Positions 17,775 through 27,240 of a stretch of DNA of 64,000 nt are shown here, piece by piece (the stretch's first letter is position 1; every line of letters begins with the position of its first letter). The stretch lies in contig NZ_CP041387.1 of the NCBI RefSeq assembly GCF_007005445.1, forward strand, positions 868,001 to 932,000. Direction: 5' to 3'. The position numbers were made by a program, and so were the translations under genes. The notes beneath the pieces were generated by a model, which was given only the letters and a program-made list of their open reading frames with translations, did no database searches and was not told the origin of the DNA. This stretch comes from Rhodopseudomonas palustris (GTDB lineage: Bacteria > Pseudomonadota > Alphaproteobacteria > Rhizobiales > Xanthobacteraceae).

Positions 17775-19100
17775 ATGAAGGCCCTCGCGGAACAGATCGG
17801 CGACATCGACAGCGTCAACACGTATGGCCGCGTCGTCGGCGTGCGCGGTCTGATGGTCGAGATCGCCGGGCCGATTCACGCGATGAGCGTTGGCGCGCGC
17901 ATCGTTGTCGAGACCGGCGCCAACCGTGCGATCCCGTGCGAAGTGATCGGCTTCACTGGTAACAACGCGATTGTTATGCCGTTCGCGGGGCTCGAGGGCG
18001 TGCGCCGCGGTTGCCGCGCCATCATCGCCAACGCCGCCGCCCAGGTGCGGCCGTCGCCGCATTGGCTCGGCCGTGTCGTTAACGCTTTGGGCGAGCCGAT
18101 CGACGGCAAGGGGCCGCTGGTGCAGGGCCCGTCGCCGATGCCGTTCCGCAACCAGCCGCCACCGGCGCATTCGCGCAAGCGTGTCGGAGCGCCGCTCGAC
18201 CTCGGCGTGCGCGCGCTCAACACCTTTCTCACCTGCTGCCGCGGTCAGCGCATGGGTATCTTCGCCGGTTCCGGCGTCGGTAAATCGGTGTTGCTGTCGA
18301 TGCTGGCGCGCAACGTCGATGCGGCGGTGTCGGTGATCGGGCTGATCGGCGAGCGTGGCCGCGAGGTGCAGGAATTCCTGCAGGACGACCTCGGCGAGGA
18401 GGGCCTCGCCCGCTCGGTGGTGGTGGTCGCGACCTCGGACGAGCCGGCGCTGATGCGGCGACAGGCTGCTTATCTGACGCTGGCGATCGCCGAGTACTTC
18501 CGAGACAACGACAAGGACGTGCTGTGCCTGATGGACTCGGTGACGCGTTTCGCGATGGCGCAGCGCGAGATCGGGCTCTCGGCCGGCGAGCCGCCGACCG
18601 CCAAGGGCTACACGCCCACGGTGTTCACCGAGTTGCCGAAGCTGCTCGAGCGTGCCGGCCCCGGGCTCGGCGAGGGCACCATCACCGGCATCTTCACCGT
18701 GCTGGTCGATGGCGACGATCATAACGAGCCGGTCGCCGACGCAGTGCGCGGCATCCTCGACGGCCACATCGTAATGCAGCGTGCGATCGCCGAGCGCGGC
18801 CGCTATCCGGCGATCAATGTCTTGAAATCGGTGTCGCGCACCATGCCGAAGTCCGCCGACCCGGTGTACCTGCCGCTGATCAAGCGGGCGCGACAGATCA
18901 TGGCGACCTACGCCGACATGGAAGAATTGATCCGGCTGGGCGCCTATCGCCCGGGCTCCAGCGCCGAGGTCGACGAGGCGGTGCGGTTGCACGAGCCGCT
19001 GGAAAATTTCCTCCGCCAGGGCAAGGACGAGGCGACCAGTCTGCAGTCAGGATATGCACAATTAGAGCAGATCCTGAGTAATTCGGAAACGGAACGCTAA
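17775..19100 (+). CDS. fliI: flagellar export ATPase FliI
   Basis: A 441-residue ATPase related to the F1 beta subunit that drives substrates into the flagellar type III export gate. Walker A is visible ([14 protein letters not shown]), as are [13 protein letters not shown], the Walker B region [22 protein letters not shown] and [20 protein letters not shown]. Length and motifs fit flagellar FliI rather than the virulence paralogue; fliJ directly downstream supports this. A CtrA-like box and GANTC sites lie upstream. Confidence 0.95.
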   Translation: MKALAEQIGDIDSVNTYGRVVGVRGLMVEIAGPIHAMSVGARIVVETGANRAIPCEVIGFTGNNAIVMPFAGLEGVRRGCRAIIANAAAQVRPSPHWLGRVVNALGEPIDGKGPLVQGPSPMPFRNQPPPAHSRKRVGAPLDLGVRALNTFLTCCRGQRMGIFAGSGVGKSVLLSMLARNVDAAVSVIGLIGERGREVQEFLQDDLGEEGLARSVVVVATSDEPALMRRQAAYLTLAIAEYFRDNDKDVLCLMDSVTRFAMAQREIGLSAGEPPTAKGYTPTVFTELPKLLERAGPGLGEGTITGIFTVLVDGDDHNEPVADAVRGILDGHIVMQRAIAERGRYPAINVLKSVSRTMPKSADPVYLPLIKRARQIMATYADMEELIRLGAYRPGSSAEVDEAVRLHEPLENFLRQGKDEATSLQSGYAQLEQILSNSETER

Positions 19101-19208
19101 CTTTGTCCGGCCATCATGCTTGGCACGTCAATCGATTTGCCGGTTGCCCCTGCGCGGCGGGCCGGTGTCGTCCCGCGTTGAATTGGGACTTCTGGGGAGT
19201 ACGAGTCG

Positions 19209-19637
19209 ATGAAGTCACGTGATACGCTGATCCGCCTGAAGAAATTTCAGGTCGACGAGCGGCGCCGACGGGTCGCCCAGATCGAAGCGATGATCGCGGA
19301 TTTCGAGCGGATGTCGTCCGACCTCGAGCGCGAAATTATCACCGAGCAGGAACGTGCCGGCATCGCCGATCCGACCCATTTCGCCTATCCGACCTATGCC
19401 AAGGCGGCAATCCAGCGTCGGGAGAATCTGACGCGGTCCGCCGACGAATTGCGCGTGCAACTCGAGGAGGCGCGCGGCCAGTTGTCCGAGGCGTTCGACG
19501 AGATGAAGAAGGTCGAACTGCTCGACGAGCGCGATCAGGCCCGCGAGCGGGCCGAAGAGAGCGCCCGCGAACAGGCCGACCTCGACAGCATCGGCTTGAT
19601 GCGGGCACGGCTCGGCGGTGCCGGCGCCGTCGCCTGA
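19209..19637 (+). CDS. fliJ: flagellar export chaperone FliJ
   Basis: A 142-residue, highly charged coiled-coil protein beginning MKSRDTLIRLKKFQVDERRRRVAQIE, typical of alphaproteobacterial FliJ. FliJ forms the stalk within the FliI hexamer and helps deliver export substrates. It follows fliI by 108 bases on the same strand, ahead of a terminator hairpin. Confidence 0.88.
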   Translation: MKSRDTLIRLKKFQVDERRRRVAQIEAMIADFERMSSDLEREIITEQERAGIADPTHFAYPTYAKAAIQRRENLTRSADELRVQLEEARGQLSEAFDEMKKVELLDERDQARERAEESAREQADLDSIGLMRARLGGAGAVA

Positions 19638-19661
19638 CGCTCACATCGCTGCGATAGAAAC

Positions 19662-19693
19662 AGCCCGGGCCCGTGCGGTCCGGGCTTTCGTTT
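19662..19693 (+). terminator. terminator downstream of fliIJ
   Basis: AGCCCGG and CCGGGCT form a seven-pair stem around an 11-base GC-rich loop, followed by TTTCGTTT. It lies 24 bases after the fliJ stop. Confidence 0.65.
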
Positions 19694-19815
19694 GCGGTAT
19701 CCACAGCCTATCAAGTGCCGTGGTGGAACGCCGCGTTGCACGATATGCTGGTTTGGTTCGGGCCGCCCGGTTCGAACGGGGGCATGGCTGCAATGGCCAT
19801 GGTGAGGTCTTAGGA

Positions 19816-20364
19816 ATGCTGTCGCCGGCTGAGTTGGTTTCGCTGATCGCCGCTGTCGCAGAGCGCGACCAGGACGCGTTCCAGCGGCTCTACGAAGCGA
19901 CCCGGGCGAAACTGTTCGGCGTCGTTCTTCGTATCTTGCGGCGACAGGATCTCGCCGAAGAAGTCATCCAGGACGCCTACGTCAAGATCTGGAACAACGC
20001 CGCGCAGTTCGACGCCAAGGTCGCTTCGCCGATCACCTGGATGGCGTCGATCGCGCGCAACCGTGCGATCGACGTCGCGCGCAAGCGCGGCGAGGTTTCG
20101 ATCGAAGAGGAGCCGTCCGCCAACGAGGTCGCGGCAGAGACGCCGGATCCGCTGGCGCGCCGCGAGATGACCGAGGAGCTGAAGCGCCTGCTGGAATGTA
20201 TCGGCCGTCTGGAGCCCGACCGGCAGAAACTGGTTCTGCTGGCGTACTACAACGGTTGGAGCCGTGAACAGCTCGGCGCCAAGTTCGGTGCGCCGGCCAA
20301 TACGATCAAGACCTGGCTGCGCCGCAGCCTGCTCGATGTTCGGGGGTGTTTGGGACTGACCTGA
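19816..20364 (+). CDS. ECF sigma factor, SigK-like, paired with RskA-type anti-sigma
   Basis: A 182-residue extracytoplasmic-function sigma factor. Region 2 is seen as FQRLYEATRAKLFGVVLRIL, EEVIQDAYVKIWNNA and SPITWMASIARNRAIDVARK. Region 4 is RLEPDRQKLVLLAYYNGWSREQLGAKFGAPANTIKTWLRR. The ATG at 19816 is preferred; the frame is open for 66 codons upstream but that part is not protein-like. Its stop overlaps the start of the anti-sigma gene (TGATG), so the pair is translationally coupled. Regulons in this group often concern oxidative or membrane stress, but the target genes are not evident here. Confidence 0.88.
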   Translation: MLSPAELVSLIAAVAERDQDAFQRLYEATRAKLFGVVLRILRRQDLAEEVIQDAYVKIWNNAAQFDAKVASPITWMASIARNRAIDVARKRGEVSIEEEPSANEVAAETPDPLARREMTEELKRLLECIGRLEPDRQKLVLLAYYNGWSREQLGAKFGAPANTIKTWLRRSLLDVRGCLGLT

Positions 20365-21308
20365 TGGCCCACAGCGAAGACCATAGTGCGCTTGCCGCCG
20401 AATACGCGCTCGGCACCCTCGACGCCGCTGAACGGGCGGAGGCCGAGGCGCTGACGCGCAGCGATGCGAAGTTCGCCGCGCTGGTCGAAGCGTGGGAGCT
20501 GAAGCTCGGCGCGCTTAATCAGATGGTCGGGCTGGTCGAGCCGCGCGCCGAAGTGTGGGATCGGATCAAGGCGGCGATCTCCGCCGAGTCACAGCGCGCG
20601 GTGCCGCCGCAGGCTGCATCGCCCACAGGAGATGCAGCCGCGGGTGTGCTGGGTGCGCCGGGAGAACCGATCTTGCCACGCCCCGCAAACGATACTGGTC
20701 CCGCCGCCGCAAACAGCTCGACCGAACTCAGCCCCGAATCCAAGCGTGTCGTGCACTTCGCCAAGCGCGCCTACATCTGGCGAGGCGTCGCCATGCTGTC
20801 GAGCGCGATCGCGGCGTCGCTGCTGCTGGTGGTCGGCGCGCAGGTGTACCAGCCGGATGTTCTGCCGGACGCAGTGCGGCCGCCGGTCCGGACCAAAGTG
20901 GTGACCGTCGAGGCGCCGCCGCCGCCGATCCCGCCGCAATACGTCGCGGTGCTGCAGAAGAGCGGCGATGCGCCGGCCTTCATTCTCACGGTCGACGCCG
21001 GCACCAAGACCTTCACGGTGCGCCGCGTCGCCGCCACCCCGGAGCCCGGTAAAAGTTACGAACTCTGGCTGGTGTCGGACAAGCTGCAGAAGCCGCGCTC
21101 GCTCGGCGTGATCGGCGGCCACGACTTCACCGTCAATCCGGTGCTGTCCTCGTTCGATCCCGAACTCGTCAACCAGGCCACCTATGCGGTCACGGTCGAG
21201 CCGGAAGGCGGCTCGCCGACCGGCGTCGCCACCGGCCCGATCGTGTTCACCGGCAAGCTGGTGGAAAGCGTACCGCCGGAGCCGGCGCGGACGACGCCGC
21301 AGCAATAG
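20364..21308 (+). CDS. RskA-family membrane anti-sigma factor
   Basis: A 314-residue protein. A short cytoplasmic anti-sigma helix bundle (SALAAEYALGTLDAAERAEAE) lacks the zinc HxxxCxxC motif. A Pro/Ala-rich linker, one membrane helix (about residues 143-165) and a periplasmic RskA domain (FTVRRVAATPEPGKSYELWLVSD ... GVIGGHDFTV) follow. It is expected to hold the adjacent sigma factor at the membrane and free it after regulated cleavage. Its start overlaps the sigma stop. Confidence 0.88.
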   Translation: MAHSEDHSALAAEYALGTLDAAERAEAEALTRSDAKFAALVEAWELKLGALNQMVGLVEPRAEVWDRIKAAISAESQRAVPPQAASPTGDAAAGVLGAPGEPILPRPANDTGPAAANSSTELSPESKRVVHFAKRAYIWRGVAMLSSAIAASLLLVVGAQVYQPDVLPDAVRPPVRTKVVTVEAPPPPIPPQYVAVLQKSGDAPAFILTVDAGTKTFTVRRVAATPEPGKSYELWLVSDKLQKPRSLGVIGGHDFTVNPVLSSFDPELVNQATYAVTVEPEGGSPTGVATGPIVFTGKLVESVPPEPARTTPQQ

Positions 21309-21510
21309 CGGCCGCCCGCGCCTGCTTCACCGAGATTGCTCGAGGCGATTTGGCGGACGCACGGGGCAGCGGCGGATGGTTCGAACCGGAGCTTTATGCT
21401 GCTCGCCGTGAAACCTCGCCATAAAACTCGGCCTGTCGGGAGCGGCACTCCGAAGCGCGATCCCGATGCGATCCGAAACCGGGGCCGCCCCACCTCACCA
21501 ACATTCCCGT

Positions 21511-21544
21511 AAAAGAAAAACGCCCGTGGGGAGCGGGCGTTTTC
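21511..21544. terminator. bidirectional terminator
   Basis: The stem CGCCCG / CGGGCG, extended by AA/TT, encloses a seven-base loop. T-runs follow on both strands (TTTT on plus; TTTTTCTTTT on minus). It lies between the convergent anti-sigma gene and the small membrane gene. The rest of 21309-21630 shows no gene. Confidence 0.8.
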
Positions 21545-21630
21545 CTCGGGTCGTCACTTGGGGTGAGTGCGACCTCCTCAGCTCACGCTTGGCCAGGGGG
21601 GCTATCCGGCTTGCGTGACGGCTGGACTAC

Positions 21631-21831
21631 TCAGCGGATCACCACGGTCTCCGCTTTGGTGATCGTGGTCGGTTTGCCGGCTTTGATTACTTTCGCGGTC
21701 TGGGTGTAGCCGTCGTCGGCACCGAGCCGCGCGGTGATCCCGAGGCCCGCCACCGCGATCCCGGCGACCAGAGCCACGGCCACAACCTTCAGGTGGGTGG
21801 TACGATCGGCACTGTAGATCGAATGGTTCAT
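21631..21831 (-). CDS. 66-residue single-span membrane protein, probable EcfG regulon member
   Basis: A short polar N-terminus (MNHSIYSADRTTHLK) precedes one membrane helix (about residues 15-36) and a basic periplasmic tail with GKPTTITKAETVVIR. The start is well supported by AGGAGG eight bases upstream. An EcfG-type promoter lies about 80 bases upstream. I recall similar short proteins in Bradyrhizobium-type genomes but know no function. Ends at a shared bidirectional terminator. Confidence 0.75.
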   Translation of the reverse strand: MNHSIYSADRTTHLKVVAVALVAGIAVAGLGITARLGADDGYTQTAKVIKAGKPTTITKAETVVIR

Positions 21832-21913
21832 CGCTGAGCCTCCTGGGTTTCTTCTCCACCCTCGGAAATTCGTGTTTGCGATCCCGAAGCAGGTTCAAAG
21901 AACTCGTGCAGAA

Positions 21914-21939
21914 AACGTAGGAAATCGTCCGGGCGTTCC
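21914..21939 (-). promoter_or_regulatory. EcfG (general stress sigma) promoter
   Basis: On the minus strand GGAAC (21935-21939) is followed after exactly 17 bases by CGTT (21914-21917), a full match to the alphaproteobacterial EcfG consensus GGAAC-N16/17-CGTT. It points at the 66-residue membrane protein starting at 21831, leaving a leader of about 75 bases. The rest of 21832-22164 shows no gene. Confidence 0.65.
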
Positions 21940-22164
21940 GCAGGGGCGAACACAAACGCGTGAACAAGCGTGACAATGCGCGAGGATGCGGTGCACAAGA
22001 CCAGCTTAACTTACTGAAAATTAATCAAATAGTGGCGAACGCTCAGGGCGTGGGTGAATCGCTCGGTGAGCGCCCACTCATCGGCCAAAGGAGCCATCCG
22101 GGCTTGTCTGTTGCACAAAAGTCGCGCAGCCCGCTCCGGCGGCGGCGCGGCCGGAACCAATGGC

Positions 22165-24291
22165 TCAGACGCTGCCGACGGTCTTCAGCCGCGCCCGCGG
22201 GTGAATTTCGGCCTGTGACATCACCGTGGTCTGGGAGCGGAAGCGTTCGACCAGCGAGCGGACGAACGGCCGGATCGTCGCCGAGGTCACCAGCACCGGC
22301 GCTTCGCCCTCGCGCGCGGCCTGCTCGAACTTGTCGCGCACCGCCGTCATGAATTCCGACAGCTTCGAGGGCGCCATCGCCAGGGTGCGGTCTTCGCCCT
22401 GACCGATGATCGACTCGGCGAACGCCTGCTCCCATTTCGCCGACAGCGCGATCAGCGGCAGATAGCCGTTGTACGAGGTGTTCTGCGCGCAGATCTGGCG
22501 CGCCAGCCGGGCGCGGACGTGCTCGACGATGGTCGACGGATTGCGCGAGAACGCCAGCGCTTCGGCGACGCCTTCGAGAATGGTCGACAGGTCGCGGATC
22601 GACACCCGCTCGGCGAGCAGCAGTTGCAGTACACGCTGGATGCCGGAGACGGTGATCTGGCTGGGCACGATGTCCTTGACCAGTTCTCCTTGCTCGCTCG
22701 GCAGATCCTTGAGCAGTTTCTGGGTTTCGCCGTAGGACAACAGGTCGGACATGTTGGCCTTGAGCAGTTCGGTCAGATGCGTCGACAGCACGGTGGCGGC
22801 GTCGACCACGGTGTAGCCCTTCAGCGACGCCTCTTCCTTGAAATTGGCATCGACCCAGGTGGCGGGCAGGCCGAAGGTCGGCTCGGTGGTGTGAATGCCG
22901 GGCACCGTCACCTGCTCGCCGGCCGGGTCCATGACCATGAACTGATTTGGCCAGATCCGCCCCGAACCGGCGTCGACTTCCTTGATCTTGATGACGTAGG
23001 TGTTGGCCTCGAGCTGGACATTGTCGAGGATCCGCACCGCCGGCATCACGAATCCCATTTCGATCGCCAGCGAACGGCGCAGCGCCTTGATCTGCTCGGT
23101 CAGGCGGTCGGTGCCGTCCGGGCCGTTGACCAGCGGCAGCAGCGCGTAGCCGAGTTCGATCTTGAGGTCGTCGATCCGCAGCGCCGCGGCGATCGGCTCC
23201 TCGGCGGCGGCCGCCGCTGCAGCCGCGGCTATTTCCGGCGCTACTGCGGCCTGCGCCGCCTCGGCGCTGACCTGTGCCTTGCGCTTGCCGGCCTTGAAGG
23301 CCAGATAGCCGGCACCGCCGCCGAGCGCCAGGAACGGCAATGTGGGAATCCCCGGCAGTGCCGCCAGCACCAGCATCACCGCGGCGGCCATGCCGAGCGC
23401 CTGCGGATAGCCGGAGAGCTGGCCCATCATCGCCTTGTCGGCCGAGCCGGTGATGCCGGCCTTGGACACCAGCAGGCCGGCCGCGGTCGACACGATCAGC
23501 GCCGGGATCTGGGTCACCAGGCCGTCGCCGACGGTCAGCAGCGTGTAGGTATGCCCGGCCTCGCTGAACGACAGACCCTGCTGCATCACCCCGATGATGA
23601 TGCCGCCAATGACGTTGATGAACACCACCAGCAGTCCGGCGATGGCGTCGCCGCGGACGAATTTGGAGGCACCGTCCATGGCGCCGAAGAAGCCGCTCTC
23701 GTCTTCCAGCTCCTTGCGCCGTGCCTTGGCGGTGGCTTCGTCGATCAGGCCCGCCGACAGGTCGGCGTCGATCGCCATCTGCTTGCCGGGCATCGAATCC
23801 AACTGGAAGCGTGCGGCGACTTCGGCAATACGACCCGAACCCTTGGTGATGACCACGAAATTGACGATGATCAGGATCGTGAACACGATGATCCCGATCA
23901 CGAAATTGCCGCCCATCACGAAGCCGCCGAACGCCTCGATGACGTGACCGGCGGCCGCGGTGCCCTCGTGGCCGTGCGACAGGATCAGCCGGGTCGACGC
24001 CATGTTCAGCGACAGCCGCAGCATCGTCGAGATCAGCAGCACAGTCGGGAACGAGGAGAATTCCAGCGGCGCCTGGATGAACAGCGCCGTCATCAGGATC
24101 AGAATCGACAGCGTGATCGAGATCGCCAGGAACAGGTCGAGAATGATCGCCGGCAGCGGCAGGATCAGCACGACCAGGATGGTCAGCACGCCGATCGCCA
24201 GCGCCAGATCGCCGCGCCGCAGGATCGCGATCATCTCTTTGACGCTGGGGATGCCCGACCCTGAGCCCTGGCCGGCAGTGGTGTCCGTCAT
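22165..24291 (-). CDS. flhA: flagellar export gate protein FlhA
   Basis: A 708-residue inner-membrane protein of the flagellar type III export gate. Eight hydrophobic segments fill the N-terminal half (from GDLALAIGVLTILVVLILPLP on). The conserved cytoplasmic loop has FVMGGNFVIG and SGRIAEVAARFQLDSMPGKQMAIDADL, with the acidic residues tied to proton use. The C-terminal cytoplasmic domain, which docks chaperone-substrate complexes, follows an Ala-rich linker (about residues 335-365). The ATG at 24291 is preferred over upstream in-frame ATGs because GAGGCAGCGG precedes it. A CtrA-like box is 170 bases upstream. Confidence 0.95.
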   Translation of the reverse strand: MTDTTAGQGSGSGIPSVKEMIAILRRGDLALAIGVLTILVVLILPLPAIILDLFLAISITLSILILMTALFIQAPLEFSSFPTVLLISTMLRLSLNMASTRLILSHGHEGTAAAGHVIEAFGGFVMGGNFVIGIIVFTILIIVNFVVITKGSGRIAEVAARFQLDSMPGKQMAIDADLSAGLIDEATAKARRKELEDESGFFGAMDGASKFVRGDAIAGLLVVFINVIGGIIIGVMQQGLSFSEAGHTYTLLTVGDGLVTQIPALIVSTAAGLLVSKAGITGSADKAMMGQLSGYPQALGMAAAVMLVLAALPGIPTLPFLALGGGAGYLAFKAGKRKAQVSAEAAQAAVAPEIAAAAAAAAAEEPIAAALRIDDLKIELGYALLPLVNGPDGTDRLTEQIKALRRSLAIEMGFVMPAVRILDNVQLEANTYVIKIKEVDAGSGRIWPNQFMVMDPAGEQVTVPGIHTTEPTFGLPATWVDANFKEEASLKGYTVVDAATVLSTHLTELLKANMSDLLSYGETQKLLKDLPSEQGELVKDIVPSQITVSGIQRVLQLLLAERVSIRDLSTILEGVAEALAFSRNPSTIVEHVRARLARQICAQNTSYNGYLPLIALSAKWEQAFAESIIGQGEDRTLAMAPSKLSEFMTAVRDKFEQAAREGEAPVLVTSATIRPFVRSLVERFRSQTTVMSQAEIHPRARLKTVGSV

Positions 24292-24460
24292 ATCTGCCGC
24301 TGCCTCTCGTGCGTGTCGCTTGCCACGAACGCCGGAGCGCAGTGGGGCCGTTGGGCCGCTGGGTCCGACGTGAGGCACCGCACTGGCGTCCACGGGCGTT
24401 CCCCGATGTTCGCGGCCGACGACACTTCAATTCACTGGGCAAAATTTGCCCGGTGCATGG

Positions 24461-24476
24461 TTAGCAAAGAGTTAAC
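24461..24476. promoter_or_regulatory. CtrA-box-like site upstream of flhA
   Basis: TTAG-N7-TTAAC matches the CtrA consensus TTAA-N7-TTAAC except for one base. It lies in the gap between flhA (minus, starting 24291) and the MFS gene (plus, starting 24557). flhA is the likelier target because class II flagellar genes are standard CtrA targets. Confidence 0.5.
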
Positions 24477-24556
24477 GCCGGCGGGGGTGCGACCGCATGG
24501 CAGGGTGCCGTGGCGCCCGGCTTGACCGCAGCGCGCGGTCCGGAAACTCTGCAACC

Positions 24557-25801
24557 ATGGAAACGCCCTTGGGAAAGACCGGCAAAACGCCGGCGTTCAC
24601 GCTCGACTCGCGCCAGGCGTGGGTCCGGCTCGGATTGGCGCTGGTGATCGGTTCGATCGGCAGCGTCGGGATGTGGTCGGTGGTCGTCGTACTGCCGACC
24701 GTGCAGGCGGAGTTCGCCGCCAGCCGCGGCGGCGCCTCGCTGGCCTTCACCATGGCGATGCTCGGCTTCGGCCTCGGCGGCGTCGTCACCGGCAAGCTGA
24801 CCGACCGCTTCGGCATCGTGGCGGCGATCGCGGCCGGCATCGCGCTGATCGCGCTCGGCTATGCGGGAGCCGGGCTGTCGACCTCGCTGTGGCAGTTCAC
24901 CGCGTTGCACTTCCTGATCGGCGCCGGCGCTTCGGCGACGTTCGGACCGCTGATGGCGGAGGCCTCGCATTGGTTCGAGCGTTATCGCGGCCTCGCCGTG
25001 ACGATCGCCGCCACCGGCAACTATCTCGGCGGCACGCTGTGGCCGCCGCTGGTCAATTGGGGCAGCGCCACCATCGGCTGGCGCGCCACCCATATTCTGA
25101 TCGGCGCGTTCTGCGCCGTGTCGATGACGCTGGTCGTTCTGTTGCTGCGGGCGCAGATGCGCGGCCACGCCGCCACCAGCCACGCCGCGGCGCCGCCGCC
25201 GAAGATCGATCTGCAGCTTCCCACCAACACGCTGACCGCGCTGCTGTGTGTCGCCAGCATCGCCTGCTGCGTGGCGATGGCGATGCCGCAGGTCCACATC
25301 GTGGCGTATTGCGGCGACCTCGGCTACGGCGCGGCGCGTGGCGCCGAGATGCTGTCGCTGATGCTGGCATTCGGCATCATCAGCCGGATCGGCTCCGGCT
25401 TCCTGGCCGACCGGATCGGCGGCATCCGCACGCTGCTGCTCGGCTCGGTGGCGCAGGGCGTGGCGCTGCTGTTCTATCTGTTCTTCGACGGCCTCGGCTC
25501 GCTGTACGTGATCTCGGCGATGTTCGGCCTGTTCCAGGGCGGCATCGTGCCGGCCTATGCGATCATCGTGCGCGAGGCGATGCCGGCGCGCGAGGCCGCC
25601 ACCCGGGTCGGTATCGTCATCATGGCCTCGGTGCTGGGGATGTCGTTCGGCGGCTGGATCTCCGGCGTGATCTTCGACGCCACCGGCTCCTACGCGGCCG
25701 CCTTCGTCAACGGCATGGCCTGGAACGCGCTCAACGTCGCGATCATGCTGCTGCTGCTGCTCCGTGCCCGCCGCCGCGGGCCGCGGGTGGCGATGGCGTA
25801 G
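24557..25801 (+). CDS. MFS transporter
   Basis: A 414-residue major-facilitator carrier with 12 predicted membrane helices. Family motif A is seen as GKLTDRFGIV after helix 2, and its C-half counterpart as GFLADRIGGIRTLLLG. It resembles the oxalate/formate antiporter and monocarboxylate-type branch by general sequence, but the substrate cannot be assigned. The ATG at 24557 is preferred over 24497 because the longer N-terminus is Arg/Gly-rich and not membrane-like. It stands alone and is divergent from flhA. Confidence 0.82.
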   Translation: METPLGKTGKTPAFTLDSRQAWVRLGLALVIGSIGSVGMWSVVVVLPTVQAEFAASRGGASLAFTMAMLGFGLGGVVTGKLTDRFGIVAAIAAGIALIALGYAGAGLSTSLWQFTALHFLIGAGASATFGPLMAEASHWFERYRGLAVTIAATGNYLGGTLWPPLVNWGSATIGWRATHILIGAFCAVSMTLVVLLLRAQMRGHAATSHAAAPPPKIDLQLPTNTLTALLCVASIACCVAMAMPQVHIVAYCGDLGYGAARGAEMLSLMLAFGIISRIGSGFLADRIGGIRTLLLGSVAQGVALLFYLFFDGLGSLYVISAMFGLFQGGIVPAYAIIVREAMPAREAATRVGIVIMASVLGMSFGGWISGVIFDATGSYAAAFVNGMAWNALNVAIMLLLLLRARRRGPRVAMA

Positions 25802-25833
25802 CGGCGAGGGGAGGACGACGGGAGACAGCGGCC

Positions 25834-27240
25834 TCAGGCCGACAGGCGGTCGCGTCCGCCGTGGCCGGCGACGCGGCAGCGATTGCGGCCGTCGCGCTTG
25901 GCTTGCAGCATCGCGTGATCGGCACGGTCGAGCAGCGCGGTGCCGTCGTCGCCGCTGCCGTGGCTGGACACGCCGATGCTGACCGTCACCGGTCGTCCGA
26001 GCCCATCGAATTCGTGCCGGCTGATGGTGCGGCGGATCGTATCGGCGGCCTCGCAGGCGCCCGCTTCGCCGGTCTTCGCCAGCACCGCGACGAATTCCTC
26101 GCCGCCGAGCCGGCCGACAAAGTCGGTGCGGCGCAGCGACTGCTCGATCAGCCGCGCCACCTCGATCAGCGCCGCGTCGCCGGCGGCATGGCCGAGCGTG
26201 TCGTTGATGGTCTTGAAATGGTCGACGTCGATGAACAGCAGCGACAGCTCGTCGCCGGAGCCGGCGGATCGCGCCACCTCGCGGTCGATGCGCTCCAGCA
26301 GCGACCGGCGGTTGGCGAGGCCGGTGAGCGGATCGGCCAGGGCCAGCCGCTTCAGCTTCCTGGTGCGCTCGGACACTTCGCGCTCCAGCCGACCGTTGGC
26401 CTCGGAGAGCAGTAGCTCCGAGGTCTTGGCGCCGGTGACGTCAGTTGCCGCCGCGATCAGACCGATGCAGGCGTTGCGACTGATTCGGGGGCTGATCTTC
26501 TCCAGGATCCAGCCCCAATCGCCCGAGGCGGTTTTGACCCGCACTTCGACGGTCGCAGCCTGGCCGGTCGCGAGCACGTCGCCGATGCACGCCTGGTAGC
26601 GCTCGCGATCCTCCGGATGAACGAAGCCCGGCCAGTCGACGTCAACGGCGTGTATCGGGTCGATGCCGACGAAATCGTACCATGCTTTGTTGGCGAAGCC
26701 GCGCTGGCCGGACAGACCGCTGACCCAGATCAGCGACGGCGCTTCGTCGGACAGCAGGCGAAACCGCCGCTCGGTCTCCATCAAGGCTTCGATCAGTACC
26801 TCTTCGACCGCCAGCGCATCGGGGTCTTCGGCATTGCACTGGTCGACCAGCGCCTGCGCGATCCGGCGGTCGAGCTTCAGGATGTGGGTCACCAGCCATG
26901 TGACCAGAAATTCCAGAAAGGCCTCGGCGGATTCGGCGTCGGTCAGATCGGCGCGCGCGGCGAGGCGGTCGATCTCGTGCTCGAACGTCTTGTGCGCGCA
27001 AACGTGCCGGCCGATCTCCTCACCGGTCAATCGCGAACAGCGCATCAAGGCTTCTTCGTCGCAGAAATGCGTGCGCGCATAGTGGCGCAGCCGTTCCACC
27101 AGCGCGGACAATTTCGGCATCGGCTCGCGGTGCTGGACTGCGCTGGCGAGCTGATTGGTCAGGTCGAACAGCCCGCGATGCTGCCGGTCGATCCGCTCAT
27201 TGCCGGTTTCGAACAGCGGGTTCCATGGGAAGAGGGGCAT
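25834..27240 (-). CDS. hemerythrin-PAS-GGDEF diguanylate cyclase
   Basis: A 468-residue cytoplasmic signalling protein. An N-terminal hemerythrin domain (about residues 3-135) has the iron-ligand pattern IDRQHRGLFDLTNQL, HFCDEEALM, CAHKTFEHEI and WLVTHILKLD. A PAS domain follows (about 160-280; WVSGLSGQRGFANKAWYDFVG), then a short coil and a GGDEF domain with GGEEF as active site and DVDHFKTINDTLGH. Hemerythrin di-iron centres bind oxygen, so it may set c-di-GMP levels in response to oxygen or redox state. The ATG at 27240 begins the domain; the longer frame is not protein-like. It pairs conceptually with the gene at 29974, which has the opposite order. Confidence 0.88.
   Translation of the reverse strand: MPLFPWNPLFETGNERIDRQHRGLFDLTNQLASAVQHREPMPKLSALVERLRHYARTHFCDEEALMRCSRLTGEEIGRHVCAHKTFEHEIDRLAARADLTDAESAEAFLEFLVTWLVTHILKLDRRIAQALVDQCNAEDPDALAVEEVLIEALMETERRFRLLSDEAPSLIWVSGLSGQRGFANKAWYDFVGIDPIHAVDVDWPGFVHPEDRERYQACIGDVLATGQAATVEVRVKTASGDWGWILEKISPRISRNACIGLIAAATDVTGAKTSELLLSEANGRLEREVSERTRKLKRLALADPLTGLANRRSLLERIDREVARSAGSGDELSLLFIDVDHFKTINDTLGHAAGDAALIEVARLIEQSLRRTDFVGRLGGEEFVAVLAKTGEAGACEAADTIRRTISRHEFDGLGRPVTVSIGVSSHGSGDDGTALLDRADHAMLQAKRDGRNRCRVAGHGGRDRLSA

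Noticed and set aside
24619..26415. A 598-residue plus-strand frame across the MFS and GGDEF genes
   Set aside because: It spans the ends of two convergent, well-supported genes and has no recognisable domain.
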